DNA from: CAZZKJ01 sp964654695
GTDB taxonomy: Bacteria; Krumholzibacteriota; Krumholzibacteriia; WVZY01
Reading direction: 5' to 3'
Assembly: GCA_964654695.1 (NCBI GenBank)
Contig: CAZZKJ010000001.1
Location: 1-64,000, forward strand
DNA length: 64,000 nucleotides
The position numbers were made by a program, and so were the translations under genes. The notes beneath the pieces were generated by a model, which searched no databases, was not told where the DNA came from, and was given only the letters and a program-made list of their open reading frames with translations. Positions within the stretch are counted from its first letter, which is position 1; the number at the start of each line of letters is the position of its first letter. Below are positions 1 to 10,826 of the stretch, one piece after another.

Positions 1-303
1 CACCCGAGGGCATACGGCAGCTTCCCGCGTATCTTGGCGCATTACGTTCGTGAGAAGAAGCTTTTCGACCTGCCGACGGCGATCAGGAAGATGACGTCCA
101 TGGCGGCGGAGAAGCTCGGACTGAAGAGGCGCGGGCTCATCGCCCCGAGATACTTCGCGGATCTCGTGCTCTTCGCGGGGCGGGGGGAAGCCGGGCGGGA
201 AGATCCGGCCGAAAACGCCTCCCGCCGGGCCCCGAACCGCCCTCCCCTGCCAAAAAGCCCCGTCAAAAACACCGCGAGCGCCGAAATCGAAAACAAAATA
301 TAA
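1..303 (+). CDS. C-terminal fragment of a D-aminoacylase-like amidohydrolase, cut at both ends
   Basis: The frame is open from base 1. Its first ~60 residues contain HPRAYGSFPRIL, YVREKKLFDLPTAIRKMT, AEKLGLKRRG and a YFADLVLF stretch. These are the conserved end of the N-acyl-D-amino-acid deacylase/D-aminoacylase family, zinc amidohydrolases that release free D-amino acids from N-acyl forms. The metal-binding core lies left of the window. After ADLVLFAG (about base 180) similarity stops abruptly. The family normally continues ~40 residues with DPxTVxDRATF and a VNG strand, but here there is Arg/Pro-rich sequence that is the antisense of the neighbouring glycosyltransferase gene. The true coding part is probably 1 to ~185 and the stop at 301-303 looks accidental. 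Family assignment is firm; whether the gene is broken in the cell or only in the assembly is open. Confidence 0.6.
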   Translation, partial: HPRAYGSFPRILAHYVREKKLFDLPTAIRKMTSMAAEKLGLKRRGLIAPRYFADLVLFAGRGEAGREDPAENASRRAPNRPPLPKSPVKNTASAEIENKI

Positions 304-740
304 ACAGATTCGGCGAGATAACTCTGCGACAAAATTATCAAACGCGGATGAAAAGCCGCGATTACGGCCGCCGTGAATCCAACCCCCGCACCGGCGATCC
401 GCCTCGCTATATAATAGACGGGAAAAACCACAAGCGCGCCGGCAACGAGCGACACGGCGATGCCGGATGCCTCGAGCGGCACGCCCAAGCGGTACGGCAG
501 GCTAGTAAAAAACGGAAACAGCGGCGGCCACGACGGATCGAGGGCCTTCGCCCAATACCCCTCCGCAAAAAAACGCGCGGCGGCGCCGTAATAAGAGCTG
601 TCGGTTTCGACCATACGGTAGAAAGCGAGCATGGCAACACGCCACAGAGCCGCGGCCGCAAAAAGCGCCAGCAGCCGGCGCTTCATGCCTGATTCTTCAA
701 CATATGACAAAGCGGAATCTGACGGAGAAGGAATGGTCAT
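42..740 (-). CDS. Truncated GT39/ArnT-like membrane glycosyltransferase, N-terminal part only
   Basis: The first ~175 residues look like the start of a dolichyl-phosphate-mannose/ArnT-type (GT-C, family 39) enzyme. There is an N-terminal membrane helix (~22-41), an acidic ETDSSYY loop, a WPPLFPFFTSLPYRLG loop and further helices near 91-115 and 120-163, including SQSYLAESVYILF. Family members are about 450-600 aa; here the frame degenerates after ~residue 176 (near base 210) into Ser/Pro/Arg-rich sequence that overlaps the D-aminoacylase fragment. The gene is therefore truncated at a junction near base 185-210. The first possible start (ATG 738-740) directly abuts the stop of the upstream gene; an ATG at 684-686, giving MKRRLLALFAAA, is an equally plausible start. 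Confidence 0.5.
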   Translation of the reverse strand: MTIPSPSDSALSYVEESGMKRRLLALFAAAALWRVAMLAFYRMVETDSSYYGAAARFFAEGYWAKALDPSWPPLFPFFTSLPYRLGVPLEASGIAVSLVAGALVVFPVYYIARRIAGAGVGFTAAVIAAFHPRLIILSQSYLAESVYILFSISALAVFLTGLFGRGGRFGARREAFSAGSSRPASPRPAKSTRSAKYLGAMSPRLFSPSFSAAMDVIFLIAVGRSKSFFSRT

Positions 741-2642
741 TTATTTGAGAAGGATTAGCCTCTTCGTAATATGCTTTTTGCCGATCTGGAGCTTAAGATA
801 ATAAACGCCGCTGGCAGCGGGACCGCCGTTCTCGTCTGTTCCGGACCAGCCGGCGCCGTAGCGGCCGGGGCCGAGCAAGTCTTCGTTCAGCACGCGGACC
901 AGGCGTCCCCTGACATTATATATCTTCAGACTGGTGTCGAGCGGCTCGCCGGACCTGATCATATTGTCGTTTTCATCTGCAACTTCCGGCGGAATCTCGT
1001 ACATGATCGACGTGGTTTCATGAAAAGGATTGGGAGAGATTTCGAGCAGCTTCTCATCGAGTTTTCCCGGCCTGTTCCAGAACCTCTCGGCATCGAGCCC
1101 GGCTTTCATGCCGGTTCCGCCGCGTTCGGCGGGGCCCAGGGGCCGCAGAAGCACTTCGAAGATATCACCCGAATCCAATCTTCCTCTTATAGAGAGCCGG
1201 TCCATATCGTCTAAAAGCGCGCCGGGCATATCTCCGCGGTAAACCATGTGAAGATCGCCGCCGCTAAAATCGATAACTTCCACATCCCGCAAAGACATAT
1301 TGCTGAGAAGTGTTATGTGCGCAGGATCGAGGCCTTCCGCCCGCGCGTTATCAATAGTTATGAGCCATTCCTTTTTTGGAGACCCGTCGCTTCGCCGCGC
1401 CGCATCCGCCTGCGGCCGGGCGGAATAGCTCCCCCACATAAATTTTCTGGCCGCGGCCATGGGAGGCGGCAGAAACCTGTGCTCTCCGTCGCCGATATAG
1501 GTTTTGTGCGCGTCGATTATCGTGTTTTCCATTTGCTCCGGTTTTTGCGCGGCCATCAGCGCCACGCTGATCTTCATTTCCGCGCCGGCTTCCAGCGTGC
1601 CCAGTCCGGGCGTCACGCCGTAAATGATTCTTTTTTGTCCCTCGGCGATTCTCTCGTTTCCAAAAGCGGATTTCGCCGCGGAGGAGCCATCCATGAGTTT
1701 TTCTTTTTCGATGCGCTCGTCGAGCAGCGCGGGGAGTGGGAGGCCGTCTTCGATTCCGCCGAAGAGCCATGAATTTTCTTTTTTATCATAATTATCAAAA
1801 AACGCCATCGCGAACCCCGCACCCCATTCGTCCGTGCATACGAGCACGCGGGTTTCGGAGAATTCCTGGTTGTTCGAACCGGCAATGGATCTTTGCGAGC
1901 ACGAACGCGGACCCTCAACGAGAAAGTACGCGCCGAGACGGACGTCGGCAACCGGCTCCCCGCCGGCATTCCTTATAGTCATGCTGATCACCGCCAGGTC
2001 GTCGATATGCTGCAGCGACCACCCGAAGCATTCTTCGTGCACTTCGAGCCGTACCGGACCCCGGGAACCGAGCAGGCAATCGAGCACGGCCATATCATCT
2101 CCCATGGCGCAAAAATCCTCGTCAATCCGGCCGTCGTTATCGTTATCCACGCCATCGAGGGGATCTTCGTCTACCAGGCCGTCTTTGTCGTCGTCGGGAT
2201 GGGGGGCCGGCCAGCGGCTGCCGCCCCTGCAGCCCTCGGAATAATTCTGTCCCAGGAACCGGTTCGTGACCGGATATGCGGGATCTTCGGAAAACCCGGG
2301 CGAAAGCACCTGCCTTTTGCCGCCCACGACCGCGGTGATGATGAATCCGCCGCGTTCGAACAGGCTTTTACCTTTCATCCACGACGGGTAGAATCCCAGC
2401 CATTGACCTTTTTCGGAGAGTACGAGTTTGACGCGCCCGGGATTTATGGTGGCGCGCCGGGGCTCATGGAGATTTTGCGCAGCGCCGGCTCCGTCCCGGG
2501 CAGGGGCTGCGTTGGGCAATGCGCCGAAAGCGGCCGCTGCGGCCGTGAAAAGCAAAACGGCGCCGACCCGGCAAGGGGCCGAAAGGCCCGCGGGCATATT
2601 CACCAAGAATTTTTTTAATCTATATGAAACCGTTGTTTTCAA
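741..2642 (-). CDS. Secreted protein with calcium-binding Asp-rich repeat and FlgD-like C-terminal sorting domain
   Basis: About 633 aa. I chose the TTG at 2640-2642 because GAGGAGG sits 5 nt upstream; a GTG at 2666 would add eight residues. The N-terminus (KKF, then a hydrophobic VGAVLLFTAAAAAFGAL stretch) is a signal peptide. Around residues 150-185 is an Asp/Asn-rich run with DDDKDGLVDED and DNDNDGRIDED, the DxDxDG pattern of calcium-binding thrombospondin type 3/dockerin-like loops. The C-terminal ~90 residues (ISPNPFHETTSIMYEIP, LKIYNVRGRLVRVL, SGVYYLKLQ, ending RLILLK) match the FlgD-Ig/type 9 secretion sorting domain. The middle has no recognisable enzyme motif. Likely exported and surface-attached or released; function unknown. 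Confidence 0.7.
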   Translation of the reverse strand: MKTTVSYRLKKFLVNMPAGLSAPCRVGAVLLFTAAAAAFGALPNAAPARDGAGAAQNLHEPRRATINPGRVKLVLSEKGQWLGFYPSWMKGKSLFERGGFIITAVVGGKRQVLSPGFSEDPAYPVTNRFLGQNYSEGCRGGSRWPAPHPDDDKDGLVDEDPLDGVDNDNDGRIDEDFCAMGDDMAVLDCLLGSRGPVRLEVHEECFGWSLQHIDDLAVISMTIRNAGGEPVADVRLGAYFLVEGPRSCSQRSIAGSNNQEFSETRVLVCTDEWGAGFAMAFFDNYDKKENSWLFGGIEDGLPLPALLDERIEKEKLMDGSSAAKSAFGNERIAEGQKRIIYGVTPGLGTLEAGAEMKISVALMAAQKPEQMENTIIDAHKTYIGDGEHRFLPPPMAAARKFMWGSYSARPQADAARRSDGSPKKEWLITIDNARAEGLDPAHITLLSNMSLRDVEVIDFSGGDLHMVYRGDMPGALLDDMDRLSIRGRLDSGDIFEVLLRPLGPAERGGTGMKAGLDAERFWNRPGKLDEKLLEISPNPFHETTSIMYEIPPEVADENDNMIRSGEPLDTSLKIYNVRGRLVRVLNEDLLGPGRYGAGWSGTDENGGPAASGVYYLKLQIGKKHITKRLILLK

Positions 2643-2700
2643 AATATCCTCCTCGTACCCGATCACAACCCATAAAGAGTATATAAACCGCTTCCGGGAA

Positions 2701-3318
2701 TCAACTGGAAAGAAAAAAGCTGAGACTTTCGAGGGCTACGGCAAGATTTACATTTCGAGGCATAACATGTGCAGGGACTTGGAGTTTCTTCGGCGAAAAG
2801 TTGAGAATTCCGCGTATATCGAGCTTGGCGAGAAGATCCACTATTGCCTGCGCTTCCTCGGCGGGAACGGCTAATACGCCTATATCCACGGGTCTCTTCT
2901 TTAGCAAAGCCCGGGCGCGCTCGAAGGGGGCTATTTCCACATTCTCCCATTTTTTGCCGATTTTTTTCTTATCGACATCGATAATATGCTTGAAAACAAA
3001 ACCGTCATCCCTGAACCCCTGGAAGAAAAAAAGCGCATGACCGAGGCTGCCGGCGCCAAACAGCGCCATCGTCCATTTGCGGTCGAGACCCAGGATGCTC
3101 TTGATCTTATCGCACAGATCTTCGACCTTGTACCCAAGGCCGCGCGTTCCGAAGCTGCCGAAATAAGACAGGTCCTTTCGCACCTGCGCGGGCGTGATTC
3201 CCCCGAGATCGGCAAGCGTGGACGAAGACACCGTCTTTACCGCTCCCCGCTGCAGGTCGTTCAAGATCCGATAGTAGCTCGATAACCTTCTTACGGTGAA
3301 TTCCGATATTTTTTCCAT
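2701..3318 (-). CDS. rex: Redox-sensing transcriptional repressor Rex
   Basis: 205 aa, the usual Rex length. Residues 1-70 form the N-terminal winged helix (TVRRLSSYYRIL, ITPAQVRKDLSYFG, GTRGLGYKVEDL). Residues 83-180 are a Rossmann domain with GAGSLG at 88-93 and an IIDVD acidic strand end typical of NADH binding; the C-terminal helix VALESLSFFL is the swapped dimer arm. Rex represses fermentation and respiration genes and releases DNA when the NADH/NAD+ ratio rises. It is the first gene downstream of gyrA on the same strand, 88 bp away, with ATG at 3316-3318 and GGTGA upstream. I saw no palindromic Rex operator in its upstream gap. Confidence 0.93.
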   Translation of the reverse strand: MEKISEFTVRRLSSYYRILNDLQRGAVKTVSSSTLADLGGITPAQVRKDLSYFGSFGTRGLGYKVEDLCDKIKSILGLDRKWTMALFGAGSLGHALFFFQGFRDDGFVFKHIIDVDKKKIGKKWENVEIAPFERARALLKKRPVDIGVLAVPAEEAQAIVDLLAKLDIRGILNFSPKKLQVPAHVMPRNVNLAVALESLSFFLSS

Positions 3319-3406
3319 GTTTATTCACCCGGATTCAATCGAGATCGGTGCTGCTGTCCTCCCGGGTTCCTGAAGGAGGGTCCCATCCTTGTGCGGCGCC
3401 TTTTAG

Positions 3407-5860
3407 TTATTCCCCGGTTTCTCCGCCATTCCCATTATCTTTCACAAGATGGGCGACATCGGTAACGTTGTCGCCTTCGTCGAGATTGATCAGACGAACT
3501 CCCTGCGTGTTTCGTCCGATTACCGACAGCTGCGATATCGGGCACCTTATAACGATACCTTTTTTCGTAATCAGCATCAGCTCGTCCTGGTCCTGGACTT
3601 CTTTTATAGACACGACTTCGCCGTTTCTTTCGGTGGTCTTGATATTGATTACGCCTTTGCCGCCCCTGTGTTTGGCGGAATAATCCTCAAGGGGCGAACG
3701 TTTGCCGTACCCGTTGGCGGTTACGGTAAGAAGCGTCGCGTCTTCCCTGACGACAACCATACCCACGACTTCATCGTCTTTGTCGACTTTGACCCCGCGC
3801 ACCCCGGCCGCGGTTCTTCCCATGGGTCTGACGTCGGCCTCGCTGAAACGGACCGCCCTGCCGCCGCGTTTGGCCAACACTATGTTCTGGTCGCCGGTTG
3901 TCACGGCCGCGGCAATAAGAACGTCGTCGCCCTTCAGCGTCATCGCTACGATGCCGCCGCGGCGCGGCCGGCTGTATTTGCTGAGATTGGTTTTCTTTAT
4001 GCGCCCGTTTCTTGTTGCCGTCACCAGGAACTTGTCCTCGCTGAACTCGGGCACCTGCACGCGTCCCGTTATCCGCTCGCCTTCGGCCAGGCCCAGCAGG
4101 TTGACGATGGCCTTGCCGCGCGCCTGCCGGCCGGCGACCGGAATGGCATGAACTTTCAGCCAATGGCACTTGCCTTTGTCGGTGAAGAAGAGTATGTAGC
4201 TGTGCGTCGACGCGATGAAAAGATGTTCGACGAAGTCCTCGTCCTTGACTTTTATCCCGGTAACGCCCCGCCCGCCGCGTCTCTGCTTGCGGTAGGATTC
4301 GAGCGGAAGCCTCTTTATATAACCGTTATGGCTAACGGTAATGGCCATGTCCTCCTCGGCTATCAGGTCTTCCGCCGCAAAATCGGCGACATTCTGGTCT
4401 ACTATTTCGGTGCGGCGCTCATCGCCGTAGCGCTTCTTTATTTCATCGAGTTCTTCCTTGATGATTTTCAATACCAGAGTCCTGTCTCCGAGAATAGCTT
4501 TTAGCTTTGCTATGGTTTTTATGATCGCCTGGTATTCATCCTCGATCTTCTGTCTTTCGAGCCCGGTCAGGCGCTGGAGACGCATATCCAGGATCGCCTG
4601 CGCCTGGATCTGGCTGAGATTGAATTGGTTCATGAGACCTTTTCTGGCGGTGTCCGGCGTATCCGACGCTTTTATCAGCGCGACGATCTCGTCAATATGA
4701 TCCAGCGCGATGCGGAATCCTTCGAGTATATGAGCGCGCTCTTCGGCCTTCTTGAGTTCGAATCCGGTTCTTTTGACTACGACATCTTCGCGGTGGGCGA
4801 GGAAATGCGCCATCAGCTGCTTCAGGTTCATCACCATGGGGCGGTTGTCGGCCAGGGCCAGCATGATTATGCCGAACGTAACCTGCATTTGGGTGTGTTT
4901 GAAAAGCTGATTCTCGACTATGCGCGCGTCGGCGTCCCTCTTGAGTATGATCACTACGCGCATGCCTTCGCGATCGGACTCGTCGCGAAGATCGGCGATG
5001 TCCTCTATCGTTCCGGCTTTTACCAGCTCGGCGATGCGTTCCAGAAGCGCGGCTTTGTTCACCTGGTACGGAAGTTCGGTTGCAATTATAGCCTCCCTGC
5101 CGTTTTTCATCTCTTCGACATTCGTGCGCGCCCGGATTATAACGCGGCCCCGGCCGGTCCTGTAAGCCTGTTGGATACCGAGCCTGCCGAGCACTATTCC
5201 GGCGGTTGGGAAATCGGGTCCTTTGACATAATCCAGAAGGCTCTCATCGGCCAGCTCCGGATCATCAATCAGGGCGACGAGGGCATCTATGATTTCGCCT
5301 ATATTATGGGGAGGAATGTTTGTCGCCATGCCGACGGCTATTCCCGCCGAGCCGTTTATCAGCAGGTTGGGCGCCTTCGAGGGCAGCACCAGCGGCATCA
5401 TCCTGGAGCCGTCGTAATTGGGTCCGAATTCGACTGTTTCCTTGTCGATGTCGGCCAGCATCTCTTCGGCCAGTTCCTGCATCCTGACTTCGGTGTACCT
5501 TTCGGCGGCGGCCGGGTCGCCGTCGACCGATCCGAAGTTACCCTGCCCGTCTACCAGCGGATAGCGCAGCGAAAAATCCTGGGCCATGCGCACCATGGTC
5601 TCGTATATGGCGGCCGTGCCGTGGGGATGGTAGTTGCCGTTGACATCGCCGGTTACCTTGGCGGATTTTCTGTACGGCCGGTTGTGCGCGAGATTGAGAT
5701 CGTTCATCGCGGTCAGCACCCGGCGGTGAACGGGTTTGAGCCCGTCCCTGACGTCGGGAAGAGCGCGCGAAATTATCACGCTCATCGAGTAGTCGAGGTA
5801 CGAGTTTCGCATTTCCTCTTCGATGAAAACCGGTATTATTTTTTCTCGGTCGACGGCCAT
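3407..5860 (-). CDS. gyrA: DNA gyrase subunit A
   Basis: 817 aa. It carries the breakage-reunion domain with the active-site Tyr122 in AERYTE, aligning without gaps to E. coli numbering, then six C-terminal beta-propeller blades with the GyrA box QRRGGRG in the first blade. With GyrB it introduces negative supercoils using ATP. In the quinolone-determining region the sequence is [10 protein letters not shown], so position 83 is Ala rather than Ser, 82 is Thr and 87 is Glu. The C-terminal tail is acidic ([10 protein letters not shown]), as in many gyrases. A Shine-Dalgarno AAGGAG lies just before ATG 5858-5860. It lies directly downstream of gyrB, 73 bp away, probably in one transcript. Confidence 0.97.
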   Translation of the reverse strand: MAVDREKIIPVFIEEEMRNSYLDYSMSVIISRALPDVRDGLKPVHRRVLTAMNDLNLAHNRPYRKSAKVTGDVNGNYHPHGTAAIYETMVRMAQDFSLRYPLVDGQGNFGSVDGDPAAAERYTEVRMQELAEEMLADIDKETVEFGPNYDGSRMMPLVLPSKAPNLLINGSAGIAVGMATNIPPHNIGEIIDALVALIDDPELADESLLDYVKGPDFPTAGIVLGRLGIQQAYRTGRGRVIIRARTNVEEMKNGREAIIATELPYQVNKAALLERIAELVKAGTIEDIADLRDESDREGMRVVIILKRDADARIVENQLFKHTQMQVTFGIIMLALADNRPMVMNLKQLMAHFLAHREDVVVKRTGFELKKAEERAHILEGFRIALDHIDEIVALIKASDTPDTARKGLMNQFNLSQIQAQAILDMRLQRLTGLERQKIEDEYQAIIKTIAKLKAILGDRTLVLKIIKEELDEIKKRYGDERRTEIVDQNVADFAAEDLIAEEDMAITVSHNGYIKRLPLESYRKQRRGGRGVTGIKVKDEDFVEHLFIASTHSYILFFTDKGKCHWLKVHAIPVAGRQARGKAIVNLLGLAEGERITGRVQVPEFSEDKFLVTATRNGRIKKTNLSKYSRPRRGGIVAMTLKGDDVLIAAAVTTGDQNIVLAKRGGRAVRFSEADVRPMGRTAAGVRGVKVDKDDEVVGMVVVREDATLLTVTANGYGKRSPLEDYSAKHRGGKGVINIKTTERNGEVVSIKEVQDQDELMLITKKGIVIRCPISQLSVIGRNTQGVRLINLDEGDNVTDVAHLVKDNGNGGETGE

Positions 5861-5933
5861 GAATATCTCCTTGTCTATTGATGTTCGATTATTATGCTAA
5901 AAAGCCGGCGCGCATACCGCACCCGATCGCGTA

Positions 5934-8160
<2,227 letters not shown>

Positions 8161-8255
8161 ACTTAAAAAAGATACTTGCTTTTAATGCTTTTTTAAAGGG
8201 TTTTTTTAAGGTTTTTCAAGTTTTTGGCGCTCGCAAATGGTTGTGCCTGATCACA

Positions 8256-9338
8256 TTATGATGACGTTCTGCCGTCGTTGATTTGCAGCGCGCGCATATT
8301 TTCCATTCCGGGCAGCCGCAGCGCTACCGGCGATGTAATAAAGAGCTGGCGGCCGCCGCCGAGCGCGTCCATCAGCCGGCCGCAGTTGGCCCGGTCGAGT
8401 TCGGAAAAAACGTCGTCAAGAAGAAGAATGCTGGGCTCTTTGAGTTTGGCTTCGATGTAATCCATCTCCGAGAGCCTGAGCAAAACAGCGATCAGCCGTT
8501 TTTGCCCTTGCGATCCGTATATCCTGGCATTTTTTCCGTCCAGCGCCAGTTCCACATTATCCCGGTGCGGACCGACCAGCGTGGTTCTGCGTCTGCGCTC
8601 TTCGTTTTTTTGAATGCCGATCTCTTCCCTGTACTTTTCTTCGACTCCGCTCAGGTCGTCCGTTACGGCACACCGGTATAAAAGCTCGAGGTCATTACCG
8701 CTCATAATTGTCTGCGTCCATTTTTGTAAAACCGCATCGAGATCCGCCGCTATTTTCGCTCTTCCTTTTATAACAGCTACGCCGCTCTTTATAAGCTCTT
8801 CGTTCCAGGCTTTCAGTTCACCATCGCCGCATTCATCCTTCAGCGCCGCGTTTCTTTGCGCGAGCACGCGCTTGAATTTTCTTAAATCTTCCAGGTAGCA
8901 GCTGTCGCCCATGCACCCGGCCATGTCCAAAAATTTTCGCCTTTCGGCGGGAAAGCCGCTAACCACATGCAGGTCCGAAGGCCCAAAAAGTACACTCGGG
9001 TACAGGCCCACGAGATCGGACAGCTTGTCGAGAGCGCCGCCGCCGGACATTACTTTTTTCGCTCCGAATTCATCTATGGACATCGAGTACTCCTCCGTAT
9101 CCCCACTCGAATACTCCACGCCGACTTCAACCCTGCAAAAAGGGCTTCCGAAGCGAATAAGCTCCTTTTCTCTTCTGGTTCTGAACGATCCGGCGAATTT
9201 GAAAAAGTGAACGGCTTCCAGGATGTTGGTTTTGCCTTGTCCGTTATCGCCCGATATGATATTGACCCCGGAAGAAAAAAGGATTTTTTGCTCGGAGAGA
9301 TTTCGAAAATTTTGGGGAGTAAGATAGAGAAGACGCAC
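8256..9338 (-). CDS. recF: DNA replication and repair protein RecF
   Basis: 360 aa SMC/ABC-type ATPase. Walker A GDNGQGKT is at 30-37, the signature YGSQGQKR near 274-281, and Walker B ILLLDDVFSELD near 304-315. The N-terminus LYLTPQNFRNL is the standard RecF opening. It binds single/double-strand junctions with RecO and RecR and helps load RecA at gaps. The start is GTG 9336-9338 with a weak GGTGA upstream. It lies 66 bp after dnaN, in the conserved dnaA-dnaN-recF-gyrB order. Confidence 0.95.
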   Translation of the reverse strand: MRLLYLTPQNFRNLSEQKILFSSGVNIISGDNGQGKTNILEAVHFFKFAGSFRTRREKELIRFGSPFCRVEVGVEYSSGDTEEYSMSIDEFGAKKVMSGGGALDKLSDLVGLYPSVLFGPSDLHVVSGFPAERRKFLDMAGCMGDSCYLEDLRKFKRVLAQRNAALKDECGDGELKAWNEELIKSGVAVIKGRAKIAADLDAVLQKWTQTIMSGNDLELLYRCAVTDDLSGVEEKYREEIGIQKNEERRRRTTLVGPHRDNVELALDGKNARIYGSQGQKRLIAVLLRLSEMDYIEAKLKEPSILLLDDVFSELDRANCGRLMDALGGGRQLFITSPVALRLPGMENMRALQINDGRTSS

Positions 9339-9404
9339 TTAAGCCGTCACCGCCGCTGTGTCTTGATGATTATCCCTGATGTCTTCGGTATTGGTTTAAA
9401 GATG

Positions 9405-10529
9405 TCAATCGTTATCGCTCAACCGTAGTGGCATCAACAGGCATTGGTAATCCAGATGTTCCGTGTCTCCGGCCGGAACGAGCATACCCGCGCTGTCGTT
9501 CTTGTCGAGCAGAAACGTCACATCGTCGCTGTTCATTGTTCTGAGCATATCCAGGAGGTATTTCGCGTTGTATCCTATTTCCATCGGATCCTCATTGAAT
9601 GAACAATGAACCTCTTCGACCGCTTCGCCCAGGTCGGGAGTGCTGACACTCAGCGTGACCGCATCGCTTTGGATGGATAGTTTTATTTGGTGCGTAATAA
9701 CGCTGGATAAAATTGCCACTCTTTTGCAGGCTTGCGAAAATTCATCGCGGTTGACGAGCATCTCTTTTTTGTTGTTTTTCGGAATTACCTGGTCGTAGTC
9801 AGGAAACGGCCCTTCCAGCAGCCGGGAGTAAATCGTGCTATCCCCGACGGAGAATGTGATATGGTTATCGGCAAAAGTTACTTCCACTTCTTCTTTTCCA
9901 TCCATGAGCGACCGCAGAATATTGAGCGCCTTTGGAGAAACGATGAATTCCTTATCGCCCACATCGCCGACGCCCGGGAAATCGCCTTTGTAAACCACTC
10001 GCCCCAGTCTGTGTCCGTCCGTCGCCACCATGGAGAAACTTCCAGGTTTGATCTCCCACAGCACGCCGCATAGTGACGGACGCGTCAGATCGTTGGACAC
10101 CGCATAGATCGTCTTTGAAATCATATCGTTTAGAACTTCGGTTTTCATCGTGAAATGCGCGAGCTCTTTCTGTTCAGGAAGCTTCGGAAACTCTGAGGCG
10201 TTCTTGCCGACGATTTTAAAGCGGCTTTTCCTGCATTTAACGGCCAGCTTGTCACCCTCCGAACTTATTTGCACCTTGTCGGCGGGAAGGGCCCTTATTA
10301 TTTCAAAGAACTTCTTGCCCGGAACCGCTACCTCGCCACCGCCTTCCATCTCGCATTCGATAACGGTTGTCAGGGACACATCCAGATCGTTGGCGGTAAA
10401 GCTCGCGCGGCCGTCCTTGGCTTCAAGAAGAAACGTCGATAAAATGGGAAGGGAAGTTTTTGCGGGGATGACCGCTGATATGCTGGTTATTTTTTTTACC
10501 AGCTTATCTTGATCTAATGTTAATTTCAC
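9405..10529 (-). CDS. dnaN: DNA polymerase III beta subunit (sliding clamp)
   Basis: 374 aa with the three repeated clamp domains. Recognisable stretches are KLTLDQDKLVKKI and TSLPILSTFLLEA in domain 1, and VATDGHRLG, VSPKALNIL and MPLRLSD at the C-terminus, the last matching the MP[MV]RL end that lines the client-binding pocket. It encircles DNA and tethers Pol III and other clamp-binding proteins. GGAGG precedes the GTG start at 10527-10529. A 297-bp gap separates it from dnaA; that gap carries a DnaA-box-like site and an AT-rich inverted repeat. Confidence 0.96.
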   Translation of the reverse strand: MKLTLDQDKLVKKITSISAVIPAKTSLPILSTFLLEAKDGRASFTANDLDVSLTTVIECEMEGGGEVAVPGKKFFEIIRALPADKVQISSEGDKLAVKCRKSRFKIVGKNASEFPKLPEQKELAHFTMKTEVLNDMISKTIYAVSNDLTRPSLCGVLWEIKPGSFSMVATDGHRLGRVVYKGDFPGVGDVGDKEFIVSPKALNILRSLMDGKEEVEVTFADNHITFSVGDSTIYSRLLEGPFPDYDQVIPKNNKKEMLVNRDEFSQACKRVAILSSVITHQIKLSIQSDAVTLSVSTPDLGEAVEEVHCSFNEDPMEIGYNAKYLLDMLRTMNSDDVTFLLDKNDSAGMLVPAGDTEHLDYQCLLMPLRLSDND

Positions 10530-10826
10530 TTTGAACCTCCTGTGATCCGCTTCTAAATTTTAATCTTTTTAGTAACGATACTATACCCCGCAGAGGCGTT
10601 ATATTCAAGATATAAACTACTACTCTTTTAAATACTTAATAAGTAGTAGCAGTAGGTGCTGTTATTATGTTGAAAACGCAAAGCTATTTGAAATTTTTCA
10701 AAGGTTTAAGCGGCCGAAGGCCTGTTGAAATTGTGTCGACAAAACGTGAGTAACAGCCTTCTTGTCCACACTCGGCGCGCCGTCCACTGTCGTTCCACGA
10801 CGGGTTTCCACATTTGTTGAAAAGTT
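10530..10826. other. dnaA-dnaN intergenic region: DnaA-box-like site and AT-rich inverted repeat, possible DNA-unwinding part of oriC
   Basis: No gene is visible. A one-mismatch DnaA box, TTGTCCACA, is at 10762-10770, and a weaker GTTTCCACA is at 10803-10811. An inverted repeat has CTACTACT at 10617-10624 and AGTAGTAG at 10642-10649 around a 17-bp AT-rich centre. The arms supply TAG triplets resembling the DnaA-trio element, which sits beside DnaA boxes in the dnaA-dnaN gap of B. subtilis. Here the triplets are ~110 bp from the nearest box, so the match is imperfect. The dnaN promoter must also lie here. The unwinding role is inference. Confidence 0.4.

Noticed and set aside
3449..5881. Two long open frames (351 and 418 aa) on the plus strand opposite gyrA
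   Set aside because: They are the antisense of a highly conserved gyrA; the composition is an artefact of its codon bias and no family is matched.
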